In this document: positions 32,758-42,763 of the stretch, piece by piece
How the letters are laid out: every line of letters starts with the position of its first letter
How positions within the stretch are numbered: the first letter of the stretch is position 1
Source of the DNA: Branchiostoma floridae
Taxonomy: Eukaryota; Chordata; Leptocardii; Amphioxiformes; Branchiostomatidae
Assembly: GCF_000003815.2 (NCBI RefSeq)
Contig: NC_049979.1
Location: 4,205,038-4,269,037 of the forward strand
Length of the DNA: 64,000 nucleotides
Direction of reading: 5' to 3'
Made by a program: the position numbers and the translations under genes
Notes under the pieces: generated by a model
Told to the model about the DNA's origin: nothing
Databases searched by the model: none
What the model saw: the letters and a program-made list of their open reading frames with translations, nothing else

Positions 32758-33274
32758 AATGTTTGCGTGTGTGAACGTTTTTTTCTAGTTATTAGAATGT
32801 CATATAAATAGAACAGAGTAACTAAACCTGATATTGGCGCATGGAGAGATTCACATATGTGCCTGAATCTAGATCTAGACGCCACCTGTTAAAATTTGCG
32901 TGAACTGCAGCAAATTTCACTACACTGCCTGTTTTTGAGTGAGCTCTGTTGCGGGGCATTTTTAAGTTGTTTTTTTTTTAATTTTTATTTCTATTCGGCA
33001 AAAAAACGAAGCGGCGAATCCTATAACCAAAGAAATAAATTGGTGTGGCCAAATGGATGTAAAAATTAGTATTTTAATGGTGTAAAAAAGAAAAAAAAAT
33101 CTACCTCCCCGGATTCGAACCGGGTGCATTGGTTTAGAATGCGTAAACTTTAACCACTGCGCCAGTGCGACCTTGTTGAAAAAATGCCTGTTTTAACAGG
33201 TATAGAAATGTTTGGCATGAATTGAACAGGTCCGTTCATCTCAACATCACAACGGCCACTATTCTGGCCTCAGA
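32758..33274. mobile_element. 517-bp insertion with 10-bp target duplication
   Basis: GCATTTTGCC at 32748-32757 is repeated at 33275-33284, in the left arm of the foldback element. The insert contains a tRNA-like sequence (33101-33172, minus), so it may be a SINE, but head and tail are not where a simple tRNA-SINE would have them. Confidence 0.6.
33101..33172 (-). pseudogene. tRNA-like sequence, degenerate
   Basis: Minus strand: box A TGGCGCAGTGG, an anticodon arm GTTTA/TAAAC with loop CGCATTC (CAT in anticodon place but G instead of U at 33), and a perfect T-arm CCCGG-TTCGAAT-CCGGG. The acceptor arms do not pair well. Followed by a T-rich run like a pol III stop. Likely a SINE promoter or tRNA pseudogene. 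Confidence 0.55.
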
Positions 33275-33857
33275 GCATTTTGCCGCTAAGGCGGCAAAAT
33301 GCAAAAAATGTTGTTATAGAGGCCTTCTCAAGATTGTCTTCAACACCTAAACATCTGAATTGTATTACATTTAAGATATTTAGCATTCGGTGTTCAAGAC
33401 AATCTTGTGAAGACCTCTTTACTGACGTTTTTGCATTGCCGCGCCAGCGGCAATGCCTTATGCCAGCTTTCTTCCATGGTTGGATCAATGGACGGACCTT
33501 TTAACCCAGCCCTTCCAAAGCCCCTTCCAAAGGCCCTTTGTTATTTTGGGTATACAAACAGTTTTAGTAATACAGACAGAGACCAAACTGAAAACCATCA
33601 TAATATAAGAAGAAACAACTCATGAATGGACACAAAGAAAAAGGATGTGCCATTCCACCCGAGGCAGACTTGCACCCGCCCACCCTTCTGCCAAGAAACG
33701 ACACATCAAAGCAAACTGGAAATTATAAAGAGGACTAGAGAGTAGAAGGAGAACACCATAGTGAAGGACTGACCACACATACTGAACATCTAACAGACAA
33801 TCCACCAATAGCAAAGACAGACTGTAGCACCAAACAAAGACTACTACGACAAGGACT

Positions 33858-36800
33858 CTAAAAACGTAGAACCAAAACTCCCGTCCGCACACTTGCCCAT
33901 CTAACAGATTGGCACCACTCAGCCAAGAAACTTTCAGAACCAAGTCGCACAAACTCCATCTTGAGTTTAAACCTAAGAGCCTCCTTGATTAGAGACACCA
34001 GCTCAATGTGAGATACGAAATTATTGTCAAAGAGAGCCTGACACCTGGACCACCAAATCTTAGACCGAGCGACGGCCAAAATGTAGGTGCAGACATCTCT
34101 CTTACACTTCTTCAGGGTAGACGACATAACACCATAGAGAGCGACCGCGCGAGAAACACGAAAACTAGAGACCACCCATCGCCTAATGAATCCTTCGACC
34201 CAAGTCCAGGTCAGGAGCACCTCGCCACAAGACCAGATGGCATGGGTAACGGTCTCCGTAGCTCTACAGTTTCTCCTCGGACAAAGAGGGGAAGGAGTTC
34301 TGTGCCAAATCGAACAAGTCAAGTAGTTGGTTTTGAGAGCCCCATGTGCGACCTTCCAGGAAAGCTCCTTTAGGTTATTCTCAAGGAGAGTGTTATGCAC
34401 CGTTGAAAAAACAAGTGACCAATCAACACCCCGCTCTAAAAAACAAGCGGAAGGGGTATGAGAACGAGCTAAAATGGCAGCTTTGTACAAAGACTGCACG
34501 GTGCATATCCTGTCCCAAGTCTTCGAAGCAGAAGCATTAACAAATTCCAAGGTGAGCTTCCGCATCAAAGAATAGTGAGGTGGAGCCTCAGGAGAGTGGG
34601 GGGAACTGTTAGACCACGATGATGGTTCAAAACGACGGGCAAAAAAACCCAGCCAATATTTTGCCAACTGGACCCATGGAAGATCCGGCCGGTCAAGAAT
34701 ATTGGTAAACGGCCGACAATAAAAACAATTGGCCTTCACTCCAAAATCAATGAGATCCCATCCACCTTTGTCTAAAGGTAGCATAACTGTCTGTCTAGAG
34801 ACCATTTCTGCACGAGAACTCCAGAAAAACTTAAAGACGGCTCTCGTAATGTCCTTGACGACTGACTCGGGAGGAGAAAATACAGGAGCAATATACCACA
34901 AAGTAGATAAAGCAAGGTTATTAACGACGACAACCTTGCCAGCGAAGGATAAAGAGAAGCTGTCCCACCTTCGCAGAACCGCTTCAAATTTAGCTTGCCT
35001 CTCCCTCCAGTTGACTAAAGGCATATTAACACTTCCAAAAGTACCTCCCAATAAACGTATGGATACAGATGTCCATTTAAAATTCTTCGGACAATCGAGT
35101 CTTTTCCTCCAACTACCTAGCCAGAGACCCATACATTTGTCAAGATTTAAAAGAGACCCGGAACCTCTGTTATACATGTCAATAACAGCAAAGAGCCGGC
35201 GGATCGACTCATCGGTTGTAACAATAGCCGAGTTATCGTCCGCATACTGCGAGATCTTAACTTCACGGCCACCAGGCAACCTGAGGCCGTGAATCGCAGC
35301 GTCGGCCCTTACTGTAGCGGCAAATGGCTCCAAAGAAATTGCGTACAGCAGGGGTGACATAGGGCACCCCTGCCGAACACCTCTTGAGAGAGAAAAAGAA
35401 GATGATAGCGACCCATTGACGGAAACAGCACTGGTAATGTTGTGGTACAATATAGCAACCCATTTGCGAAAAACCGGGCCAAAACCCATCTTCGCAAGAG
35501 TCAAGTGAAGAAAATCAATATTCACTCTATCAAAGGCCTTGGCCTGATCCAGAGAAATGATCGCACAGTCAAAGTTATTCATATTAACATATGTAACGAT
35601 ATCTCTCATCAAAATTAGGTTACATTGTATCGACCGGCCTGGTATACCGCATGTCTGGTCAGGACTGATGACCGAGGCGGCAACCATCTTAAGCCTATTG
35701 TTAAGGACCTTTGCAAGAATCTTATAATCGCAATTTAACAAAGAGATGGGGCGACGGTTCTTTGGGTCCAGAGGGTCCCCTTTTTTTGGAAGGAGAGTAA
35801 TAACACCAAAACTCTGGCTCTGAGAGAGCTCGCCAGAAGAAAAAACTTCCTCAAAAACTGAGAGGAGATCCCCGGCAATGACGTCCCAGAAAGCGACATA
35901 AAATTCCTTCGGGAGACCGTCACTGCCAGGGGACTTATTATTCTCCATACTGCGCAATGCAGCCCAAAGCTCATCCAATGAAAGAGGACCTTCTAATGAA
36001 GAGACTTCATCAGGATCCAAAGACCCTTCTAAATTGTTACAAAGGTTATTCGCCTCACACTTATCAATAGGCTCAGCACTAAAAAGGTCTTCATAAAATA
36101 GCTTAAAAACATCTAAAATCTCCTCGTCATCTTGGACAACACGTCCAGTAGAATCTCTGACCGAAGAAATGCGTCGCTGCCTACTTCGGGAAGAGGCCTG
36201 GCTTACAAAATACGAGGTACATTTTTCCCCCTCGACAAATTGCTTGACTCTGGACCGAACAAAAGCACCGCGAGCCTCCTCAGCGGACAACTCGGACAAG
36301 GAAGACTTAGTACATTCATACCTACGCAAGATGTCCGCCGAGGAGGCCCCGTCGTTCATCTTGTTGGTGAGATCGACAAGATCATTATTCAAGGTAAACA
36401 TGGACTCCCGTCTCTCCCTAGCCAGTTCACAAGAAATTCTGATCAGGAGAGAGCGAGTTCTAGCCTTTACATCGTCCCACCAGGCTCGCAAAGAAGGAAA
36501 ACCTGGTTTCAAAGTCTTCCAATTGTTAAAAGCGAGTTTAAAATCATTTAAAACTTTGTCTCTTTTTAAAATCGAGACATTACATTTCCACAAGCCAGGC
36601 TTCTTCTTCACATCCGGTAAAATTGACAAGGACACACAGTCATGGTCTGTAAAATATGCGGGTAAAAAACAGTAGTTTGAAACGACGAGGCATTTAGACG
36701 AATAAAATCGGTCCAGCCGACAGGCAATACCTTTGGTCGGCTGTCTCCAAGTGAAGACCTTTTTAGAAGGATTCTCATGTCTCCAAGAGTCATGCACATT

Positions 36801-37352
36801 AAAATCGGCGCAAATGTCTTTTAAAACGGTGGAACCGCCACTACCATGAGCCGGGTTCCCGCCCCTCTTATCAATATCAACATCTTCAACGCAGTTAAAA
36901 TCACCGCACAAAATAAGGGGCTCAGCCCCCGACAGAAACTTATACAAATTTTTAAAAAATCCAGTACGCTCCGCAGGAATGTTAGGAGCATACATGTTAC
37001 AAACTTTGAAATTACGCGCACCATCGGACAAGACGACACAGACAACACGCCCACTGTCGTCACAAGACTTTTTAACCACATCAAAATTGAAAGATGGAGA
37101 GAGTAAAATACCCACACCTCTAGATTGGGAGGAGCCCAATGCCCAAAACGCTTGGCCTCCCCATTCCTTCTCCCAGAGCACCGCTTCAGATGTTGACGAA
37201 ACATGGCACTCTTGGAGGCAAACAACGTCAAATTTATGTTGACGGCAAAAGCCGAAAACCTGCCTCCTCTTCTGCGGACTACGGAGCCCACAGACATTGA
37301 GTGTAGCAATAAGAACCATGAGGCTACATAGAGAAGGAATGTCAAACAACAT
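33858..37352 (-). CDS. Tx1-like LINE ORF2: endonuclease-reverse transcriptase, 1164 aa
   Basis: Intact ORF starting 14 nt after the ORF1 stop. Endonuclease: LNVCGLRSPQKRR, VVCLQECHV, NMYAPNIP, LCGDFNCVEDVDIDKRGG, CRLDRFY, FTDHDCVSLSI. Reverse transcriptase: ITLLPKKGDP with RRPISLLNCDYKILAK, AIISLDQAKAFDRVN (A), SRGVRQGCPMSPLLYAISLE (B), QYADDNSAIV (C). The PKKGD...RPISLLNCDYKI signature is that of the Tx1/L1 group. The C-terminal Cys/His segment (CPRRNCRATETVTHAIWSC) is a zinc motif. All catalytic residues visible are kept; the copy could be active. The GTG/ATG choice is clear: ATG at 37352; a second ATG at residue 12 is also possible. Confidence 0.95.
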   Translation of the reverse strand: MLFDIPSLCSLMVLIATLNVCGLRSPQKRRQVFGFCRQHKFDVVCLQECHVSSTSEAVLWEKEWGGQAFWALGSSQSRGVGILLSPSFNFDVVKKSCDDSGRVVCVVLSDGARNFKVCNMYAPNIPAERTGFFKNLYKFLSGAEPLILCGDFNCVEDVDIDKRGGNPAHGSGGSTVLKDICADFNVHDSWRHENPSKKVFTWRQPTKGIACRLDRFYSSKCLVVSNYCFLPAYFTDHDCVSLSILPDVKKKPGLWKCNVSILKRDKVLNDFKLAFNNWKTLKPGFPSLRAWWDDVKARTRSLLIRISCELARERRESMFTLNNDLVDLTNKMNDGASSADILRRYECTKSSLSELSAEEARGAFVRSRVKQFVEGEKCTSYFVSQASSRSRQRRISSVRDSTGRVVQDDEEILDVFKLFYEDLFSAEPIDKCEANNLCNNLEGSLDPDEVSSLEGPLSLDELWAALRSMENNKSPGSDGLPKEFYVAFWDVIAGDLLSVFEEVFSSGELSQSQSFGVITLLPKKGDPLDPKNRRPISLLNCDYKILAKVLNNRLKMVAASVISPDQTCGIPGRSIQCNLILMRDIVTYVNMNNFDCAIISLDQAKAFDRVNIDFLHLTLAKMGFGPVFRKWVAILYHNITSAVSVNGSLSSSFSLSRGVRQGCPMSPLLYAISLEPFAATVRADAAIHGLRLPGGREVKISQYADDNSAIVTTDESIRRLFAVIDMYNRGSGSLLNLDKCMGLWLGSWRKRLDCPKNFKWTSVSIRLLGGTFGSVNMPLVNWRERQAKFEAVLRRWDSFSLSFAGKVVVVNNLALSTLWYIAPVFSPPESVVKDITRAVFKFFWSSRAEMVSRQTVMLPLDKGGWDLIDFGVKANCFYCRPFTNILDRPDLPWVQLAKYWLGFFARRFEPSSWSNSSPHSPEAPPHYSLMRKLTLEFVNASASKTWDRICTVQSLYKAAILARSHTPSACFLERGVDWSLVFSTVHNTLLENNLKELSWKVAHGALKTNYLTCSIWHRTPSPLCPRRNCRATETVTHAIWSCGEVLLTWTWVEGFIRRWVVSSFRVSRAVALYGVMSSTLKKCKRDVCTYILAVARSKIWWSRCQALFDNNFVSHIELVSLIKEALRFKLKMEFVRLGSESFLAEWCQSVRWASVRTGVLVLRF

Positions 37353-37366
37353 CGGAATGTGAGGAA

Positions 37367-39256
37367 TTAGTGGTACAGATCATCAATTCCTTCCACACCA
37401 ATTCGGTTAACAAATTGGGGGTGGACATTGTAGAGGTGCTTGAGACATAACATGGTGGTTTTAAAAAACCTCGAACAATTACCAACCTTACAAGGCACAA
37501 TGTCCCCGGAGATGCCATGCGCCTTTGCGAGGTGAGATTTCAAAGACCTAAAACTATGCAAGAGTTCGTCACAACCATGAGAAATAAACTGGTTGCACAC
37601 AAAGACAGCCTTATTCTTGTACAAATCAGAGGAGATGACAATGGCTCTCGCCTTTGCTACCAAATCGGGACTTGGAGCCTGAGAGGCATCCGAAGTATCC
37701 TCATCAATGATGAGGCTTCTGGAGCCAACAGTAGAGTCAGACTCGTTACCGTCCACAGAACGAAGACTCTCCGAGGGAAACTCCTCGATAACAAGACTGG
37801 AGTCGGAATCCGGCTCCTTACGAATCTTTTTTCCTTTCGACAAAGTCTTTGCAGAGGCAGATCCCTCACTGGAATCACCCCTACCCCTTTTCCTGGAATC
37901 TTTGTCAGCAATATCAGAGTTGCCATCATGGCAGCTCTGACAAAGAAAGAGGCGATTATCGCTTTGACAAACTGGGCCCTCACAGAAAGCAAGGAGAGCA
38001 GATTCTGGAGTTATGTCTGCCTTGCACTGATGACAAGACACCACCTCCAGAGTGATTGTGTAATCCAACTCACAACCCTGACACATGTAGCGACGAGTAA
38101 CAGGTCGGATAGGACTGGCCGCCTTACGCCTCCTTCTCTGGGACCGGGCACGAGGGGCCGGTACCGGAGCAGCAGATGTTGAGGGTACCTGCTCGCTAGA
38201 AGAGGAAGAAAGGCCAGGCTTGGCCAGAGAAGGAGCGGCCTCCGACAGCAAGTCCTCAGACGGCTCAACCACCGCGACCGGAGAAAACTTGGTCAGAGAA
38301 GGAGCGGCCTCCGACAGCACGTCCTCAGACGGCTCAACCACCGCGACCGGAGGAGAAACCTCCGACTCCGCGACCGGAGAAGAAACATCCGACTTCACAG
38401 CCGAAGAAGTACCCGGGTCCACACTGCCAGGGTGACCTGGAGGCGAAGCAGGATCAGATACACCAGACTCTGCGTCAGAAACATGGGCCAGTTCCGACCG
38501 ATCAGACTTATTTACAGCCTGAGGAACCCCTCCATCATGGTGTTCACGGACCTGACTCACACCTGCCGGGAGCTCTTGGCTCTTAGCCCAACTGGCTCCC
38601 ATCTTAATCCTGTTTGCGAAGGACAGGGGACAACGGCGGGCCGTATGTCCCTCTGCCCTGCAACTGAGGCACACAACATCGTTGGTACAATCCATGGCCA
38701 AATGCCCAATGGATTGGCATTTGTTGCAAAATGTTACTGCACAATTTGCCGACTCATGGCCTTCCTGGTTGCATCTCAAGCAGGTACGGGGCTGCCCCAC
38801 ATACCTGAAGAAAACCATCCTCCCGTCAAACTTTTTCCATGCTGATGGAATATTGCATCCCGGCTTTAAAACTACTTTGTATTGCCGGTTCCCATTTTTG
38901 ATGGTTGGTCTGTCCCGGTATGTTACCATACGGGACGTGATGACGGCACAGTATTGATTTAACCAGTTCCTGACATAGTTGTCATCGAGCTCATACGGAA
39001 TTCTTGTGGCCGTGACAATTATCTCCGCCGCCGCGTAAGATGACACATCCACGGCGTCTAAACCAGACAGTTTCCCCGCATACAATGTACGCTCGTGTAC
39101 CGAGGAAAATGACACGTCGAATGAGTTTGGTCCCAGAGACTGAACAGCCTGAATGCTGCTCATGGGAGCCGAAACCTCGCTCAGCAAAGTAAACACTTGT
39201 TCATACGTTAACCGATCACGGTACACGGCAACTTTTATTGAAAGAGGACGCTTCAT
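37367..39256 (-). CDS. Tx1-like LINE ORF1: CCHC zinc-knuckle protein, 629 aa
   Basis: N-terminal 150 residues look RRM/gag-like (VFTLLSEVSAPMSSIQAV; YVRNWLNQYCAV). Three CCHC knuckles follow at about 170-225: CLRCNQEGHESANC, CNKCQSIGHLAMDC, CLSCRAEGHTARRC, which bind nucleic acid. A Ser/Pro-rich middle contains a duplicated segment (SPVAVVEPSEDVLSEAAPS and a near copy). A Cys-rich patch (YMCQGCELDY; SCHQCKADI; FLCQSCHDGN) suggests a further zinc fold. The C-terminus has two C2H2-like fingers ending SLKSHLAKAH and CLKHLYNVH. ORF1 with CCHC knuckles fits the Tx1 clade. No breaks. Confidence 0.92.
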   Translation of the reverse strand: MKRPLSIKVAVYRDRLTYEQVFTLLSEVSAPMSSIQAVQSLGPNSFDVSFSSVHERTLYAGKLSGLDAVDVSSYAAAEIIVTATRIPYELDDNYVRNWLNQYCAVITSRMVTYRDRPTIKNGNRQYKVVLKPGCNIPSAWKKFDGRMVFFRYVGQPRTCLRCNQEGHESANCAVTFCNKCQSIGHLAMDCTNDVVCLSCRAEGHTARRCPLSFANRIKMGASWAKSQELPAGVSQVREHHDGGVPQAVNKSDRSELAHVSDAESGVSDPASPPGHPGSVDPGTSSAVKSDVSSPVAESEVSPPVAVVEPSEDVLSEAAPSLTKFSPVAVVEPSEDLLSEAAPSLAKPGLSSSSSEQVPSTSAAPVPAPRARSQRRRRKAASPIRPVTRRYMCQGCELDYTITLEVVSCHQCKADITPESALLAFCEGPVCQSDNRLFLCQSCHDGNSDIADKDSRKRGRGDSSEGSASAKTLSKGKKIRKEPDSDSSLVIEEFPSESLRSVDGNESDSTVGSRSLIIDEDTSDASQAPSPDLVAKARAIVISSDLYKNKAVFVCNQFISHGCDELLHSFRSLKSHLAKAHGISGDIVPCKVGNCSRFFKTTMLCLKHLYNVHPQFVNRIGVEGIDDLYH

Positions 39257-39604
39257 AATGCAGCTTTAACTAGAACCAAATAAAACTAAAAAGGAACCAG
39301 AATATGAGCAGACAGAGCTGCCAGAGACCCTGAAAAACGCTACCTGTAAATCAGACAGCCTCCACGGACTCCACGGGCAGCAAGGGTTGAAAACGTAACG
39401 TAACTGAAGGCGTGTAACCAAACTGACACGCTTAAAGAACAACCAAGTACGAACCAATAAACTAGGCAGCCTCTCCGGGCGCTACTGGTTCTCAAACTAA
39501 ATTGCTAAATTTGCCAAGGAGCAAGCCCAAGTGGAAATTTCCACTCAGACAAAATGGACACCACTGTCTGTCTCAACCCTTGAAATGCAAAACAGAGCAG
39601 CGTC

Positions 39605-39815
39605 CTACAATGGATGACCTCTGCCCCCTCTCAGCCCAGTCTATATAATGGGCGGGGGACAGCAGAAACTACAATGCTGCAACTAGATGTTGCAGATGCG
39701 AAACAGGGCGAACGCCCCACAATGGATGGACCACCTCTGCCCCTCTCAGCCCAGTCAACGCAATGGGCGGGGGGCAGAAGTAAACCACAATGCTGCAACT
39801 AGATTCTGCAGTTTT
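39605..39815 (-). repeat. Tx1 5' UTR: two tandem monomers of about 110 bp
   Basis: The words ATGGATGACC or GATGGACCACCTCTGCCCC, CTCTCAGCCCAGTC, AATGGGCGGGGG and CACAATGCTGCAACTAGAT occur twice, near 39610-39690 and 39720-39805. GC-box-like GGGCGGGG in each unit. Upstream monomers acting as promoter units are known in mouse L1; similar use here is inferred. Confidence 0.75.
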
Positions 39816-39957
39816 AGATCAACTCATTAAAGCCCAGAGTTCAACCGACTTGCAAACCATTAGATCAACTCAATAAGCCCAGAGTTCAACCGACTTGCAA
39901 ACCAATAGATCAACTCATCAAAGCCCAGAGTTCGACCGACTTTCGAACCACAAACTT
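39816..39957 (-). repeat. Tx1 5' UTR: three tandem monomers of about 46 bp
   Basis: Unit with TTAGATCAACTCATTAAAGC, CCAGAGTTCAACCGACTTGC and AAACCA repeated three times (39816, 39862, 39907 approximately) with few changes. Confidence 0.8.
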
Positions 39958-40348
39958 ACGGGCAAAAACACATTGTCACAATAACGTGATCAACGTGCCA
40001 TCTCTGCCGAGTTTTATGGCTTAGTTAGACAATGGTACATTCCAGGCGAGTATTAAAACGCTCTTCTAGACGCATGTTACTGTATGTGGTCCAGCGTAAT
40101 AAATCTACGCTTTAACTCACCATGTTTATATAAAGATATATCACAAATTGCATCAGAAGGAACTTATTTTGTAATGAAAAATAATGCATATTCATTGTGG
40201 GTCAAAAAGTTTTACAAAACCTGTTTAATGTGCCAATAATTCATGTGACATAAATTATGATAATGAGGTAAATTTCCAATATCCCCTTTTGCTGCATTTC
40301 CTACTGAAGAAGCTAGGTGTCGCTCTCAGCAGTTCAGTCATAAAATAC
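39958..40348. other. 5' end of the Tx1-like element, nothing else seen
   Basis: AT-rich; includes a small inverted repeat near 40205-40230 (AGGTTTTG-like arms). No coding signal. Confidence 0.4.
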
Positions 40349-40536
40349 GCGGCAATGCACAGCTTTTCTTAAAAGATTTCTTGTTTTGAGGTGGCGGTAT
40401 AATGACACCCGGTGGAATTATGATAGTCGATGTTACATACATATCAATTGATACAATTATTAAAATACAATCATTGAATACAATCTAAAATTACAAATAC
40501 ATCATATAAATCTAGCCTCAGTTTTCTAGGTATCAA

Positions 40537-40735
40537 TCAGTCAGTCCAGTTTGCCAGCCTCCGTTTAAACACACTGAGACTGCCAGCTTGCTTTATGGCC
40601 TGGGGCAGTTCGTTCCAGAGGCGGGAAGCGTGCGGAAGGAAGCTTGGTTGATAAGTTTGGGTCCTGCAGCGTGGTATGTGGAGATGGGTGGAGTTGCGAA
40701 GCCGTAGGCGTGTGGTTCTGTGCTCACCTATTGTG
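40537..40735 (-). pseudogene. C-terminus of a CR1/L2-like LINE reverse transcriptase, copy A
   Basis: Minus strand reads EHRTTRLRLRNSTHLHIP, then PSFLPHASRLWNELPQAI, KQAGSLSVFKRRLANWTD and a stop at 40537. SFLPHASRLWNELP...FKRRL is the classic tail of CR1/L2-group ORF2. Heavily 5'-truncated. The same fragment lies at 62977-63195. Confidence 0.9.
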
Positions 40736-41292
40736 TCACAAAATTTACTTATCTTTACACAAGAAAAACATTTCCACTACAAAGCGAGGCCTTGTGTCAT
40801 TCAACGATATAAACAACTTCATCTTTATTAACAATTTTACATCTTACATACATCGCATCCCATCATGATGTATTCCTCAACTGACCACCACTCAGAAAAT
40901 CCTTTTAGAAGGCGAAAATGACAGCTTTTTGCCGGGGCGCCGCAGGCGCCCGGCTTTGTCCCCGGTTTAATGGTTCGTCCTTGGATGGGTCTGCTATGGT
41001 CGCAAAATGTACCGTGCGTTTTTACGACAATTCTCAGCCCTTCTCAGCCCTTCAAATAAACGCAATGTACCGTGCGTTTTTACGACAATTCTCAGCCCTT
41101 CTTAGCCCTTCAAATAAACGTTGTAAGAATACTGTTTATCCATGACCTCTACTCGTACAGAAAACATTGCAGCGCTCATTAGCAAAGTCTAGGAAAGGAA
41201 AATGTTTCTTGATTTGCAGTAAAACACTGGTCATGTAACATTTGAGGAGTTGTCGTTAAATCGCACGGTTCATTTTGCGATAGCGTTGACGG

Positions 41293-41517
41293 GTCCGGGT
41301 ATTTAGCGGAATAACCCGGAATAACCCGGAATAACCCGGAATAACCTTAATAAAGGATGAAAGCTACCGAAATACAGTGTGCTTTGATAAGTTAAGATCG
41401 CAGAATGCAATATTTTGGCATAAAATAATGTATATATGGCCATGGGAACAAGAAATATTACGGTTATTCCGGGTTATTCCGGGTCATTTCGGGTTATTCC
41501 GGTAAATACCCTCACGG
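41293..41517. mobile_element. 225-bp MITE whose inverted repeats are made of tandem decamers
   Basis: Left arm: GGGTATTTAGCGGAATAACC followed by further CGGAATAACC decamers; right arm the inverse (GGTTATTCCG repeats, then GGTAAATACCC). GCGTTGACGG at 41283-41292 is repeated at 41518-41527, a 9-10-bp target duplication. No ORF. Confidence 0.85.
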
Positions 41518-41547
41518 GCGTTGACGGTGCGGAGGAGGTGAGATTTT

Positions 41548-42060
41548 TATCGTACAGAAATTGGTACAGTTTGTAAAGTTATCTTTCTGGAATTCGGATG
41601 TATTAAAATATAACATTACATTCTAAGGCGTAGTGTCATGTGAGTAAAATGAGCACGACATTTGACGAAAGATTTTGTGGAGGGTATACAGTCAAGTTTA
41701 TTGTGCAACGATTGGAACAGTTTACGTGCGGGTGGGAGGGGGGCGTGCGTCTATATATGCAGCTGCAGGAGGTCCTGCAGGACATTTTCGATCGTAAGAG
41801 TAACGTACAATTTGAAAAGATAGTGATCATGAATTCGGACACATTGAAACATATTTCCAAGGAACGGTATATAGTTTTTTTAGTAAAACCAGTGTGTGGG
41901 GATTGACGAGAATTTAGATAGTTTAATGGTGCACTGTGCTTGAGCCGATGCGAGGCATTATGCAGGGCATTTTTGATTGTAAAAATATCGTACAAGTTGA
42001 AAAGATGGATCGGATTCTAATACATTAAAACATACATTTCCAAAGAATAGTAGAAAACAA
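41548..42060 (+). repeat. three diverged tandem copies of about 200 bp
   Basis: ATCGTACAGAAATTGGTACA with GGAATTCGGATGTATTAAAA (41548), GATCGTAAGAGTAACGTACA with GAATTCGGACACATTGAAAC (41788) and GATTGTAAAAATATCGTACA with GGATTCTAATACATTAAAAC (41975) are related. A short ORF at 41640-41906 has no domain. Confidence 0.55.
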
Positions 42061-42429
42061 CGGATTGTAGCTAACTGTTAAACAATCAGCAAAGCAGTTG
42101 GCAAGATGTCACACCTGAACTTTTGTAGATTTTTGCTTTTTGTTGGTACTAGTAAGATGTTATGTGATCAAGACAATATTTTCTTTCTGTTTCAGTGACG
42201 CCTTAGACTGTTCTCTGCTATATATACAAGTGACACAGTAATATACAGAAACTTACAGCTAGCAAAAGTCTGTACTCAATAAGATTTTACACAGTACACA
42301 TTTATACTTCTTCTGCTGAAATCTACGCATTACATTTTGCATCCAACCAAAGAGGTTTGAAAGAGAGTCCTTGATCCAACCAAATTAGACCTTGAGACCT
42401 ATTAACAGATCATTGATCACTGTGCATTT

Positions 42430-42730
42430 TGCACATACCAGACTCAATCGTGCCACTGAGCACTGCATTTTGCACACACCAGACCAATTGTGCCACTGAG
42501 CACTGTGCATTTTGCACACACCAGACCTATCGTGCCATTGAGCACTGTGCATTTTGCACACACCAGACCTATCGTGCCATTGAGCACTGTGCATTTTGCA
42601 CACACCAGACCAATCGTGCCATTGAGCACTGTGCATTTTGCACACACCAGACCAATCGTGCCATTGAGCACTGTGCATTTTGCACACACCAGACTCAATC
42701 GTGCCACTGAGCACTGTGCATTGTGCAAAT
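42430..42730 (+). repeat. seven tandem copies of a 42-bp unit upstream of the Helitron ORF
   Basis: Unit GCCATTGAGCACTGTGCATT, then TTGCACACACCAGACCAATCGT in variants. Lies 34 bp upstream of the ATG at 42764. Being a multiple of three it gives repeat-peptide ORFs on both strands that are almost surely not translated. Confidence 0.88.
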
Positions 42731-42763
42731 AAAGTCAAGCAAAGAACACATATATTGTGAACA

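Larger units (their letters stand above)
33457..40348 (-). mobile_element. full-length Tx1-like (L1-group) LINE, 6.9 kb
   Basis: Flanked by GCGGCAATGC at 33447-33456 and 40349-40358, a 10-bp duplication in the right arm of the foldback element. Order on the minus strand: 5' UTR of about 1.1 kb with tandem monomers, ORF1 with CCHC knuckles (39256-37367), ORF2 (37352-33858), 3' UTR of about 400 bp. Both ORFs are open. The exact ends rest on the direct repeat and may shift if further small insertions lie inside. Confidence 0.85.
32697..40415. mobile_element. foldback/MITE element, copy A, split by two insertions
   Basis: Outer arms CCACCAGGTGCCATTATACC (32697) and its inverted partner ending at 40415 (TATAATGACACCCGGTGG). 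The core 33275-33456 is itself an inverted repeat around TTCAAGACAATCTTG. Joined without insertions it would be about 290 bp. Copy B (62692-62878) is a shorter form lacking the inner part of both arms. Possible TA target duplication, not certain. No ORF of its own. Confidence 0.75.

Noticed and set aside
33101-33172. Functional tRNA-Met gene (CAT in the anticodon place)
   Set aside because: Loop lacks U33 and the acceptor stem does not pair; kept only as a tRNA-like pseudogene.
36169-38845. Plus-strand ORFs of 77-221 codons opposite the Tx1 ORFs
   Set aside because: Shadows of the intact minus-strand ORF1 and ORF2; no motifs.
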